Source: Dehalococcoidales bacterium (GTDB lineage: Bacteria; Chloroflexota; Dehalococcoidia; Dehalococcoidales; UBA3254). From it: a DNA stretch of 5,298 bases. The notes under the pieces were generated by a model. It saw only the letters and a program-made list of their open reading frames with translations. It had not been told where the DNA came from and did not search any database. The translations under genes were made by a program, and so were the position numbers. The first letter of the stretch is position 1. The number at the start of each line of letters is the position of its first letter. The DNA lies in contig JAQULX010000239.1 in assembly GCA_028718465.1 (NCBI GenBank), positions 1 to 5,298 on the forward strand. Direction: 5' to 3'. Below, one piece after another: positions 1-5,298 of the stretch.

Positions 1-1
1 C

Positions 2-571
2 CGCTACTGCGCAGCCGATCTACTGGCACAAGCTGAACATGATCCGTTGTCCCAAGTAGTGCTGGCAACCGGCTCCCGGCGGCTTGCTGCTGATGTTGAA
101 AAAGAATTGAAAACCCAACTCTCTGACCTTCCGCGAGGGCTGATAGCCTCCGAATCCCTGGAGAAGGGGGGAATTATCGCCCTGGTCGGCAGCACGGATG
201 AAGCGGTTGAACTTGCCAACCTTTATGCTCCCGAGCACCTTGAACTCCTGGTAAATGATGCCGGAAAATATATAGACAAGATCCGGAACGCCGGTTGTAT
301 TTTTATTGGGGAATATTCTCCCGTCCCGGTGGGCGATTACATCGCCGGGCCCAATCACTCACTTCCTACGGGCGGTACAGCCAGGTTCAGCTCTCCTCTT
401 AATGTGGCTGATTTCATCAAATATATTGACGTTGTTAAATTTGGCCCCGCCTCCTTCAAGCGCCTGGGAGGCCCCGCTGTTACTCTTGCCAGGGCTGAGG
501 GGCTGGAAGCGCATGCCAGAGCGATTGAGAAGAGGTTAAAAGACCTTAACGCTGAATTCGACTTATCTTGA
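2..571 (+). CDS. hisD: Histidinol dehydrogenase, C-terminal 189 residues (5' end outside window)
   Basis: HisD is the zinc-dependent cytosolic enzyme that oxidises L-histidinol to L-histidine in two NAD-linked steps, the last of histidine synthesis. The open frame enters from the left edge and ends at TGA 569-571. The first residues (RYCAADLLAQAEHDP) match the conserved HisD segment before the second nucleotide-fold half. Counting from nt 2, residues 76-80 are APEHL, with Glu78-His79 aligning to the catalytic Glu-His pair of the E. coli enzyme. GDYIAGPNHSLPT at 111-123 supplies the zinc ligand Asp112 and catalytic-site His119. EGLEAHA at 166-172 supplies the second C-terminal zinc ligand, His171. 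All expected C-terminal active-site residues are therefore present and the end looks intact. A TTG at 47 lies inside the conserved fold and is not a start. No other his gene follows within the window, so hisD is the last gene of its unit or stands alone. Confidence 0.96.
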   Translation, partial: RYCAADLLAQAEHDPLSQVVLATGSRRLAADVEKELKTQLSDLPRGLIASESLEKGGIIALVGSTDEAVELANLYAPEHLELLVNDAGKYIDKIRNAGCIFIGEYSPVPVGDYIAGPNHSLPTGGTARFSSPLNVADFIKYIDVVKFGPASFKRLGGPAVTLARAEGLEAHARAIEKRLKDLNAEFDLS

Positions 572-596
572 CAAACCGATTTGGTTGTCATATAAT
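568..596 (+). promoter_or_regulatory. Consensus sigma-70/sigma-A promoter for the T-box-trpB2 unit
   Basis: TTGACA at 568-573 and TATAAT at 591-596 are separated by exactly 17 nt, a perfect match to the consensus for the housekeeping sigma factor. The -35 box overlaps the hisD stop codon (TGA 569-571). Initiation is expected around 602-604, immediately before the conserved part of the T-box leader. The position makes this the natural promoter for the leader and trpB2. An imperfect dyad, TGACAA-N10-TTGTCA at 569-590, fills the spacer. The promoter call is from sequence; activity is inferred. Confidence 0.85.
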
Positions 597-703
597 CTTT
601 ACCATAAATTAAAAACTTACAGGCTGTGAACGAGAATAGTAAGTTTCCAGCGAAGTTCAGAGAGCCGGGCAAGGTGTGAGCCGGCGCTGGCGCAGAAACC
701 GAA

Positions 704-706
704 TGG
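704..706 (+). promoter_or_regulatory. T-box specifier codon UGG (Trp)
   Basis: The triplet TGG follows GAA (701-703) and precedes GCTC-AGGAGCC, the usual position of the specifier in the stem I internal loop. It is complementary to the CCA anticodon of tRNA-Trp. A shift of frame would give GGG (Gly) or AAU (Asn). The Gly reading conflicts with the C at 859 of the bulge, because bacterial tRNA-Gly carries U as discriminator base. Assignment is from sequence and known T-box rules. Confidence 0.88.
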
Positions 707-850
707 GCTCAGGAGCCGCCAACCGAAAACAACCAGGTAGGTTAGGCCGGAGAGGGTACCGTTATCAAAACCCAGGGCATCTCTATTATTGCATGGACGT
801 GCCCGATTGAGATTGCCGGATGACAGGGTTATACTGTTAAGCTGGCGAAA

Positions 851-888
851 AAGGGTGGCAACGCGAAGATATTAATCTCTCGCCCCTT
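851..888 (+). promoter_or_regulatory. T-box antiterminator
   Basis: The conserved antiterminator can be drawn exactly. AAGGG (851-855) pairs with CCCTT (884-888) as helix A1. UGGCAAC (856-862) forms the seven-nucleotide bulge that binds the tRNA acceptor end. GCG (863-865) pairs with CGC (881-883) as helix A2, closing a 15-nt loop. Its 3' strand (881-888) is shared with the left arm and loop of the terminator (874-890), so the two structures cannot form together. That is the expected switch. Confidence 0.9.
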
Positions 889-907
889 AAGGGGCGAGAG
901 ATTTTTT
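874..907 (+). terminator. Intrinsic terminator of the T-box leader
   Basis: A perfect 13-bp stem is formed by 874-886 (AATCTCTCGCCCC) and 891-903 (GGGGCGAGAGATT), closed by a TTAA tetraloop and followed by six T residues at 902-907. This is a textbook Rho-independent terminator and the 'off' state of the leader. Since no terminator is visible directly after hisD, it would also end transcripts reading through from hisD when tRNA-Trp is charged (inference). Confidence 0.95.
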
Positions 908-912
908 ATTTC

Positions 913-965
913 AGGAGGTTAATATGTTTAATATATTGTGCATCTGGCCCGGTGGGGCCGAATAG
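913..965 (+). CDS. Possible 13-residue leader peptide ORF with strong ribosome binding site
   Basis: A full Shine-Dalgarno AGGAGG at 913-918 sits five bases before ATG 924-926. The frame reads MFNILCIWPGGAE and stops at TAG 963-965, so the ORF itself is 924-965; the coordinates here include the ribosome binding site. It lies just after the T-box terminator and 69 nt before trpB2, so it would be transcribed only when the T-box reads through or from a downstream start. It contains one Trp codon (TGG 945-947), at the foot of a small hairpin, GGCCC-GGTG-GGGCC (946-959). I do not recognise the peptide. It may be a translated leader, the remnant of a lost gene start, or a chance ORF behind a purine-rich stretch. 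The ribosome binding site matches the consensus better than that of trpB2. Confidence 0.4.
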
Positions 966-996
966 TTGATAAATAATAAAACCCCTGCATTGTAAT
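966..996 (+). promoter_or_regulatory. Weak candidate secondary promoter between T-box and trpB2
   Basis: TTGATA at 966-971 and TGTAAT at 991-996 each match five of six consensus bases. The 19-nt spacer is longer than optimal and the region is AT-rich, where such matches arise by chance. If real, it would start transcripts near 1003, bypassing both the T-box and the small ORF, and give basal trpB2 expression. Confidence 0.2.
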
Positions 997-1034
997 TCGT
1001 TACCAAAAAATAAGAATAACAGGAGATTAATACG

Positions 1035-2399
1035 ATGGAAAGAACAGTATTTTTTCTGGACCAGAAAGAGCTACCGACGAGCTGGTATAATGTTTTAGCC
1101 GATCTACCGGAACCTCTTCCGCCTTACATCAGCCCGGCTACCGGACAAATGGCGACCCCCCAGGAACTGGGGCGGATATTTCCCATGGAATTGATAAAAC
1201 AGGAAGTCAGTACTGAGAGGTACATTGAAATTCCCGAGGAGATCCGGAGTGCTTACCGGACATGGAGGCCTACCGGACTGCACCGCGCTTATCAGCTTGA
1301 GAAGGACCTGGATACTCCGGCCAAGATATTCTATAAATACGAAGGCACCAGCCCTGCCGGAAGCCATAAAGGCAATACCGCTATCGCCCAGGCTTATTAC
1401 AATAAAAAGGAAGGCGTTACGCGGATCGCCACGGAGACCGGGGCCGGGCAGTGGGGCAGCGCTCTGGCCTATAGCTGCTCAGTGATGGGAATCGAATGTA
1501 AAGTCTACATGGTGAAAGTCAGCTATAACCAGAAGCCCTACCGCCGCATCATGATGGAAACCTGGGGAGCCAAATGCGTTCCCAGTCCCAGCACTGATAC
1601 TCAAGCCGGGCGGGACGCCCTCGCTAAAAACCCCAATGCCGGTGGAAGCCTCGGTCTGGCGATCAGTGAGGCTGTTGAAGACGCTGTTACTCACGAGAAT
1701 ACGCACTATTCCCTGGGCAGCGTTTTGAACCATGTTATCCTGCACCAGACAGTGATCGGGCAGGAATCCATGAAGCAGATGGAAATGGCCGGATACTATC
1801 CTGATATTGTTATCGGATGCGTCGGGGGCGGCTCCAATTTCGGCGGTATCGCTCTTCCTTTCTTGAAAGATAAGCTGTCCGGCAAGAAGAAAGATCTGCG
1901 ATGTGTTGCGGTTGAGCCCCAAGCCTGCCCTACCCTGACAAAAGGACACTATGCTTATGATTACGGTGATGTCGCCGGTATGGCTCCTATCGCCAAGATG
2001 TATACTCTGGGCCATAACTTCATGCCCGCTCCGGTCCATGCCGGCGGGCTGCGTTACCACGGCATGTCGCCCCTAATCAGCAAGCTCTATGATCTCGGTT
2101 TGATAGAGGCCAGGGCCGTATTCCAGATTCCTACGTTCGAAGCCGGCATCAAGTTCGCCCGGACGGAAGGCATTGTTCCCGCTCCGGAAAGCTGCCACGC
2201 AATCCGTACAGCTATCGACGAAGCCCTGGCCTGCAAGGAAAGCGGGCAATCCAAAGTCATCCTCTTCAATCTCAGCGGCCACGGTCATTTCGATCTCTCC
2301 AGCTACGATGAGTACCTCTCCGGCAAACTGGAAGACTACGAATACCCGGAAGAGAATATCAAAGAAGCCTTAAAGTCCTTACCCAAAGTGACGGTCTAG
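1035..2399 (+). CDS. trpB: Tryptophan synthase beta chain-like protein, TrpB2 group
   Basis: This 454-residue PLP enzyme is expected to join indole with L-serine to make L-tryptophan in the cytosol. An N-terminal extension with [12 protein letters not shown] (28-39) and the overall length are typical of TrpB2 and longer than the roughly 400 residues of classical TrpB1. [10 protein letters not shown] (105-114) holds the PLP Schiff-base lysine, Lys112. [10 protein letters not shown] (132-141) holds the catalytic glutamate, Glu134. [11 protein letters not shown] (261-271) is the glycine loop binding the cofactor phosphate. [13 protein letters not shown] (377-389) and SGHGHFD (414-420) complete the active site; SGHG replaces the SGRGDKD of TrpB1. 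The start is fixed by AGGAG at 1021-1025, nine bases before ATG. No trpA or other trp gene is adjacent, and TrpB2 proteins generally bind TrpA weakly or not at all, so an indole-salvage role is inferred. Some archaeal TrpB2 enzymes are reported to prefer O-phosphoserine; the true co-substrate here cannot be read from sequence. Expression is likely under tRNA-Trp T-box control. Confidence 0.93.
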   Translation: MERTVFFLDQKELPTSWYNVLADLPEPLPPYISPATGQMATPQELGRIFPMELIKQEVSTERYIEIPEEIRSAYRTWRPTGLHRAYQLEKDLDTPAKIFYKYEGTSPAGSHKGNTAIAQAYYNKKEGVTRIATETGAGQWGSALAYSCSVMGIECKVYMVKVSYNQKPYRRIMMETWGAKCVPSPSTDTQAGRDALAKNPNAGGSLGLAISEAVEDAVTHENTHYSLGSVLNHVILHQTVIGQESMKQMEMAGYYPDIVIGCVGGGSNFGGIALPFLKDKLSGKKKDLRCVAVEPQACPTLTKGHYAYDYGDVAGMAPIAKMYTLGHNFMPAPVHAGGLRYHGMSPLISKLYDLGLIEARAVFQIPTFEAGIKFARTEGIVPAPESCHAIRTAIDEALACKESGQSKVILFNLSGHGHFDLSSYDEYLSGKLEDYEYPEENIKEALKSLPKVTV

Positions 2400-2406
2400 C
2401 TCTACT

Positions 2407-2446
2407 GGCATGCTTCGCCTGCATCCGGATGCAGGCGAAGCATGCC
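2407..2446. repeat. Perfect 40-bp palindrome after trpB2
   Basis: The two 20-base arms, 2407-2426 and 2427-2446, are exact reverse complements with no spacer; symmetry breaks at 2406/2447. As RNA it would form a very stable hairpin of about 18 bp with a four-base loop. It begins seven bases after the trpB2 stop codon. No U-run follows (next bases CACTGATAAC), so it is not a canonical intrinsic terminator. It may stabilise or end the trpB2 transcript, or be a copy of a dispersed palindromic repeat. Confidence 0.85.
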
Positions 2447-2530
2447 CACTGATAACTTAAAACTGATATTAATTCATCTAGTTCTCTCTGACAATCTTCT
2501 GCCTGAATCCCGATTCCCATCAATTGTATT

Positions 2531-2559
2531 TTCAGCATCCCAAAGCCAGGTGATATAAT
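2531..2559 (+). promoter_or_regulatory. Extended -10 promoter for the HtrA-like gene
   Basis: TGATATAAT at 2551-2559 is a perfect extended -10 element (TG-N-TATAAT). The -35 position, 17 nt upstream, reads TTCAGC (2531-2536) and matches the consensus at only three bases, as is common for extended -10 promoters. Transcription would start near 2566, about 43 bases before the chosen start codon. It makes the protease gene a unit separate from trpB2. Confidence 0.65.
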
Positions 2560-2608
2560 GGAGTAAAACAACACATATGAAACAAGACTATTCATGAGGT
2601 TAAATACT

Positions 2609-3754
2609 ATGAAAAGGGCCATTTACAGCTTTCTGTTATTGACTTTGATTATCGGGCTTGTTTTTACATCGGGATGCGTTTTACCCAGATTGGAGTTCAG
2701 TACACCGAGCAGCGGCGGCACGCTGGTACCGACTCCCAACCAGACCCCGCCTCCCATCAATCCGGCTTTCACCGCCCCGCCCATCTCCACCAGCACTGCT
2801 ACAGGGGCCGCCGGACTTCCTGATTTTGTTTCGGTGATAGCCCTGGCCCGCCCATCCGTGGTAGCCATCAACACTGAAGTATCCGGTATCAGCATATTCG
2901 GCGGAGAGTTTACCCAGGAAGGGGCTGGATCGGGCTGGATACTTGATTCAAGCGGACTGATTGTCACGAACACTCATGTCGTACAGGGGGCCAGAAATAT
3001 TTCGGTCACTCTGGATGATGGTAGGAACTTTCCCGCTGATATGGTCCGTACCGATCCTGTGTCCGATCTGGCAGTATTAAAAATCAATGCCCCCGATCTG
3101 CCCCAGGCTTTACCTGTCGGAGACTCCTCCCGTCTCAGGGTCGGCGAGTGGGTAATCGCCATTGGGAACTCTCTGGGACAGGGTATCAGCGTCACCAAGG
3201 GCATCGTCAGCGCTCTGGATGTTTCGATTTCCACGGAGACCAGTGAGACTCTCTATGATCTCATCCAGACCGATGCCGCAATCAATCCCGGGAATAGCGG
3301 CGGGCCTCTTATTAATATGGCGGGCGAAGTCGTCGGCATTAACAGCGTCAAGGTCGCCCAGATCGGTGTTGAAGGCATGGGTTATGCCATCAGCAGCCAT
3401 CTGGCTATGCCTATAATTAATGAGCTGGTGACTAGCGGATATGTGTCCCGGCCGTGGTTAGGAGTGGGACTGTATACAGTGAATGATACTGTCGTTTTGC
3501 GCTATCGGCTGGCTGTCGACAGGGGTGTTTTAATTACCGAGACTGTCAGCGGCGCTCCCGCGGACAGGGCCGGAATCAGGGCCGGCGACGTTATCACTGC
3601 GGTTGACGATAAACCCATCTCTACTCGCGATGAACTGGTCAGTAAAATACGCGGTTATAATATCGGTGACACCGTTCAAGTAACCTATTGGAGGGGCAAC
3701 AGCCAGACTACCACTGAGGTCGAGCTGGGCCAATCCCCGCCGCCTTCATCTTAA
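2609..3754 (+). CDS. htrA: HtrA/DegP-family serine protease, lipoprotein type, with one PDZ domain
   Basis: HtrA proteases act outside the cytoplasmic membrane, degrading damaged proteins or cleaving regulators. Starting at ATG 2609 gives 381 residues. A signal peptide (MKRA, then a hydrophobic stretch to about 19) ends in FTSGC, a permitted though not ideal lipobox, so Cys23 is the likely lipidated residue. A Pro/Thr/Ser-rich linker spans about 30-66. The trypsin-like domain covers about 70-275. Its triad is His123 (VTNTHVVQG), Asp153 (DPVSDLAVLKI) and Ser230 (INPGNSGGPLIN), all intact, so it should be active. The conserved RPWLGV at 281-286 leads into one PDZ domain (about 283-372, including AGIRAGDVITAVDDKPI). 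The start at 2609 is preferred over an in-frame ATG at 2594, because GAGGT at 2596-2600 lies eight bases upstream and gives a normal signal peptide. Most HtrA proteins have a membrane anchor or cleaved signal; lipid anchoring is the less usual form. Its substrate is not evident from the neighbours. Confidence 0.93.
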   Translation: MKRAIYSFLLLTLIIGLVFTSGCVLPRLEFSTPSSGGTLVPTPNQTPPPINPAFTAPPISTSTATGAAGLPDFVSVIALARPSVVAINTEVSGISIFGGEFTQEGAGSGWILDSSGLIVTNTHVVQGARNISVTLDDGRNFPADMVRTDPVSDLAVLKINAPDLPQALPVGDSSRLRVGEWVIAIGNSLGQGISVTKGIVSALDVSISTETSETLYDLIQTDAAINPGNSGGPLINMAGEVVGINSVKVAQIGVEGMGYAISSHLAMPIINELVTSGYVSRPWLGVGLYTVNDTVVLRYRLAVDRGVLITETVSGAPADRAGIRAGDVITAVDDKPISTRDELVSKIRGYNIGDTVQVTYWRGNSQTTTEVELGQSPPPSS

Positions 3755-3760
3755 TAAGCC

Positions 3761-3790
3761 AGGGGTTGGGAGCCTTAACTCCCAACCCCT
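3761..3790. terminator. Hairpin terminator between convergent htrA and ileS
   Basis: A perfect 12-bp stem (AGGGGTTGGGAG at 3761-3772, CTCCCAACCCCT at 3779-3790) encloses a six-base CCTTAA loop. It begins six bases after the protease stop codon. On the plus strand it is followed by TTATATTCCTTTT, a modest U-rich tail. On the minus strand the tail is GGCTTATTAAG. It most likely ends the protease transcript and may also serve ileS from the other side. Confidence 0.8.
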
Positions 3791-3818
3791 TTATATTCCT
3801 TTTCCGGTTCTCTGGTCT

Positions 3819-5297
3819 TTAACCCTGGCTTTCCTTCTTTACCCCGAGCTTTATCGCATGTCCGTTCAGCTTGAAGCTTTCACTGTAAACGCCTTCCTGC
3901 GGAACGCCGGGTGATAACTCTTCCGAAAGGGTTTCCTGTTTGATGTACTGCACAGAGACCGGGTCCTGCATAACTTGCTGAATATAATCATCTCCTTCAT
4001 AGAAGGTTGTAATGTGGTCCGCAATCTCAAAACCCGCTGATTTCCGCATCGTCTGGATCCTGTGGACGACCTCACGGGCCATACCTTCCATCTCTAACTC
4101 AGCAGAAATTTCAGCGCAAACGCCAACGCACACGTCTCCTTCTGCCAGGGCGACGTAACCGGGTCTTTCCAGTTCGCCGGCAACATCGGCAAATTCGATA
4201 TCCTTGACATTCAACTCTTCCAGCACCTGCGGTTTTAGCCGGTCCAGGCATTCGCGGTCAGTTTTTGATTTCATAGCTACAACGATTTTGGCCAGAGGCT
4301 GGCGGACCTTGATGCCCGCTCCGCTCCGGGCAGACCTTCCAAGGCTGCATACCTTGATGGCTAGCTGGGTAGCCGTTGTTAGTTGTTTATCGATCGCTGA
4401 TAGGTCCGCTTCCGGGAAGCCGGTCAGATGAACACTCTCCGGCGCATCCGGATTAACAGAGCGGACCAGGTTCTGGTACATCTCCTCGGCAAGGAACGGC
4501 ATGAATGGAGCCAGCAATTTAGCCGTTGTTACCAGACAGGTATAAAGGGTGTTATAGGCTGACATTTTATCGGAATCATTCTCACTCTTCCAGAAACGGC
4601 GACGGCTTCTCCTCACATACCAGTTCGAGAGGTCGCTGACAAAGCCTTCTATTTTCCGACCGGCGTTTGTCGGATCGTAGCTATTCAGATCGGCATCCAC
4701 ATCAATAATCAACTGGTTCAGCTCGGAGATGATCCATTTGTCCAGCTCCGCTTCCGGAGCGAGCTTGATTTCAGAAGCAGGGACGAAATTATCGATATTG
4801 GCATACATTATAAAGAATGAATAAACATTCCATAATATCAACTGGAACCTGCGCGTGACCTCTCCCACCAGGTCTTCGGAAAAACGCTTGACGTTTCCCG
4901 GCGGAGTGGCCGTTAGACAGTACCACCGCAGTGCGTCAGCACCGTATTTATCGATTACTTTCCAGGGATTAACCACATTGCCCCGGCTCTTGCTCATTTT
5001 TTCGCCTTCGGCATCCAGGATATGCCCAAGGCAGATTACATTATTGAAGCAGTTCCGGTTAAAGAGCAGAGTGGAGATAGCGTGCAGGCTGTAAAACCAG
5101 CCGCGCGTCTGGTCTACGGCTTCACAAATGTAGTCAGCAGGGAACCTGCCGTCCTCGAATATCGTGGTACTGGCCGGATCAAACGGATAATGGTACTGGG
5201 CAATAGACATATCTCCGGAATCGAACCAGCAGTCGATGACCTCGGGGACTCTCTTCATCTTGCCGTGGCATTTGGGACATTCGATCTCTATCTGGTC
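3819..5297 (-). CDS. ileS: Isoleucyl-tRNA synthetase, long (type 2, eukaryote-like) form, C-terminal 493 residues
   Basis: IleRS charges tRNA-Ile with isoleucine in the cytosol. The frame runs in from the right edge and ends at TAA (3821-3819). Numbering from the codon at 5297-5295, residues 7-10 are CPKC, a zinc-knuckle pair before the class I core segment VPEVIDCWFDSG (17-28). EGEKMSKSRGN (97-107; KMSKS encoded at 5000-4986) is the ATP-binding loop that stabilises the transition state. The anticodon-binding helical domain follows at about 180-330, with the WYVRRSRRRFW segment at 226-236. The tail, with AEISAELEMEGMAREVVHRIQTMRKSAGF, is characteristic of type 2 IleRS of around 1,050 residues. 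HIGH and the editing domain lie outside the window. The ATG at 5258 is internal, since the conserved frame continues upstream. Type 2 enzymes are generally insensitive to mupirocin (family knowledge, not tested here). The gene converges on the protease gene and is unrelated in function. Confidence 0.95.
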   Translation of the reverse strand, partial: DQIEIECPKCHGKMKRVPEVIDCWFDSGDMSIAQYHYPFDPASTTIFEDGRFPADYICEAVDQTRGWFYSLHAISTLLFNRNCFNNVICLGHILDAEGEKMSKSRGNVVNPWKVIDKYGADALRWYCLTATPPGNVKRFSEDLVGEVTRRFQLILWNVYSFFIMYANIDNFVPASEIKLAPEAELDKWIISELNQLIIDVDADLNSYDPTNAGRKIEGFVSDLSNWYVRRSRRRFWKSENDSDKMSAYNTLYTCLVTTAKLLAPFMPFLAEEMYQNLVRSVNPDAPESVHLTGFPEADLSAIDKQLTTATQLAIKVCSLGRSARSGAGIKVRQPLAKIVVAMKSKTDRECLDRLKPQVLEELNVKDIEFADVAGELERPGYVALAEGDVCVGVCAEISAELEMEGMAREVVHRIQTMRKSAGFEIADHITTFYEGDDYIQQVMQDPVSVQYIKQETLSEELSPGVPQEGVYSESFKLNGHAIKLGVKKESQG

Positions 5298-5298
5298 T

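Larger units (their letters stand above)
603..908 (+). promoter_or_regulatory. T-box riboswitch leader, tryptophan (tRNA-Trp) specific
   Basis: T-box leaders are cis-acting RNAs that bind a specific tRNA and continue transcription when it is uncharged. The elements occur in the usual order. Stem I has its AGUA-type motif at 638-642, then the distal AGAGAGCCGGG segment near 659-669 and a GGTG loop near 673-676. The specifier loop reads GAA-TGG-GCTC at 701-710, giving codon UGG for Trp at 704-706. The stem III hallmark CCGTTATC is at 759-766. The T-box proper, AAGGGTGGCAACGCG, is at 851-865, and an intrinsic terminator follows. The bulge UGGC at 856-859 would pair with a GCCA 3' end. Bacterial tRNA-Trp has G as discriminator base, so specifier and bulge agree independently on Trp. 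The next long gene is a tryptophan synthase beta-like gene, which fits. The left boundary is set by the inferred transcription start; the right one is the end of the terminator U-run. Confidence 0.95.

Noticed and set aside
1083..1091. TGGTATAAT, an apparent extended -10 element inside trpB2
   Set aside because: It encodes conserved-frame residues (WYNV region) 50 bases into the gene and has no -35-like sequence (AGAAAG at the right distance). A start here would make no full-length product.
1479..2060. Long minus-strand open frame (193 codons) opposite trpB2
   Set aside because: It lies wholly inside a conserved, complete trpB2 frame, has no recognisable domain or ribosome binding site, and its composition is that of an antisense shadow.
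2486..2516. CTGACA at 2488-2493 as a possible -35 box for the protease gene
   Set aside because: No -10-like sequence occurs 16-18 bases downstream (CGATTC). The extended -10 at 2551-2559 is much better.
2594..2608. Upstream ATG giving five extra residues (MRLNT) on the protease
   Set aside because: No Shine-Dalgarno precedes it, and the GAGGT that serves ATG 2609 lies just after it. The longer form only adds residues before a normal signal peptide.
2359..2622. Minus-strand open frame spanning the palindrome and the trpB2 end
   Set aside because: It overlaps two real genes' ends, the palindrome and the promoter, and shows no protein-family signal.
3819..5258. ATG at 5258 as the start of ileS
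   Set aside because: The frame continues upstream to the window edge with conserved sequence (DQIEIECPKC), so this methionine is internal.

Overview
The window carries four protein genes in ordinary bacterial layout: the 3' end of hisD (+), a tryptophan synthase beta-like gene of the TrpB2 group (+), a lipoprotein-type HtrA/DegP-like serine protease (+), and, converging on it, the C-terminal part of a long-form (type 2) isoleucyl-tRNA synthetase (-). Base composition is near balanced. The T-box leader, type 2 IleRS and TrpB2 suggest a Gram-positive-type or Chloroflexota (Dehalococcoidia-like) bacterium. This placement is tentative, because no ribosomal or other decisive marker is present.

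Layout. 2-571: end of hisD. 568-596: a perfect-consensus sigma-70 type promoter (TTGACA, 17 nt, TATAAT) whose -35 box overlaps the hisD stop codon. About 603-908: a complete tryptophan-specific T-box leader, with UGG specifier, UGGC tRNA-end-binding bulge, mutually exclusive antiterminator and a strong intrinsic terminator. 909-1034: an AT-rich gap holding a 13-codon ORF behind a full Shine-Dalgarno sequence. 1035-2399: trpB2. 2400-2608: a perfect 40-bp palindrome, then an extended -10 promoter. 2609-3754: htrA-like protease. 3761-3790: a 12-bp hairpin terminator between convergent genes. 3819-5297: ileS 3' part on the minus strand, running off the window.

How it works together. The best-supported regulatory story is that uncharged tRNA-Trp binds the T-box leader and permits transcription of a TrpB2 that has no trpA or other trp gene beside it. 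Tryptophan starvation would thus switch on a stand-alone indole-to-tryptophan enzyme. No terminator is visible between hisD and this leader, so transcripts reading out of hisD would pass through the same tRNA-Trp switch. The protease has its own promoter, and ileS belongs to a separate transcription unit. No mobile element, CRISPR array, tRNA, rRNA or phage gene was seen. I found no convincing wholly new system. The most unusual items are the tiny ORF after the T-box and the perfect palindrome after trpB2.
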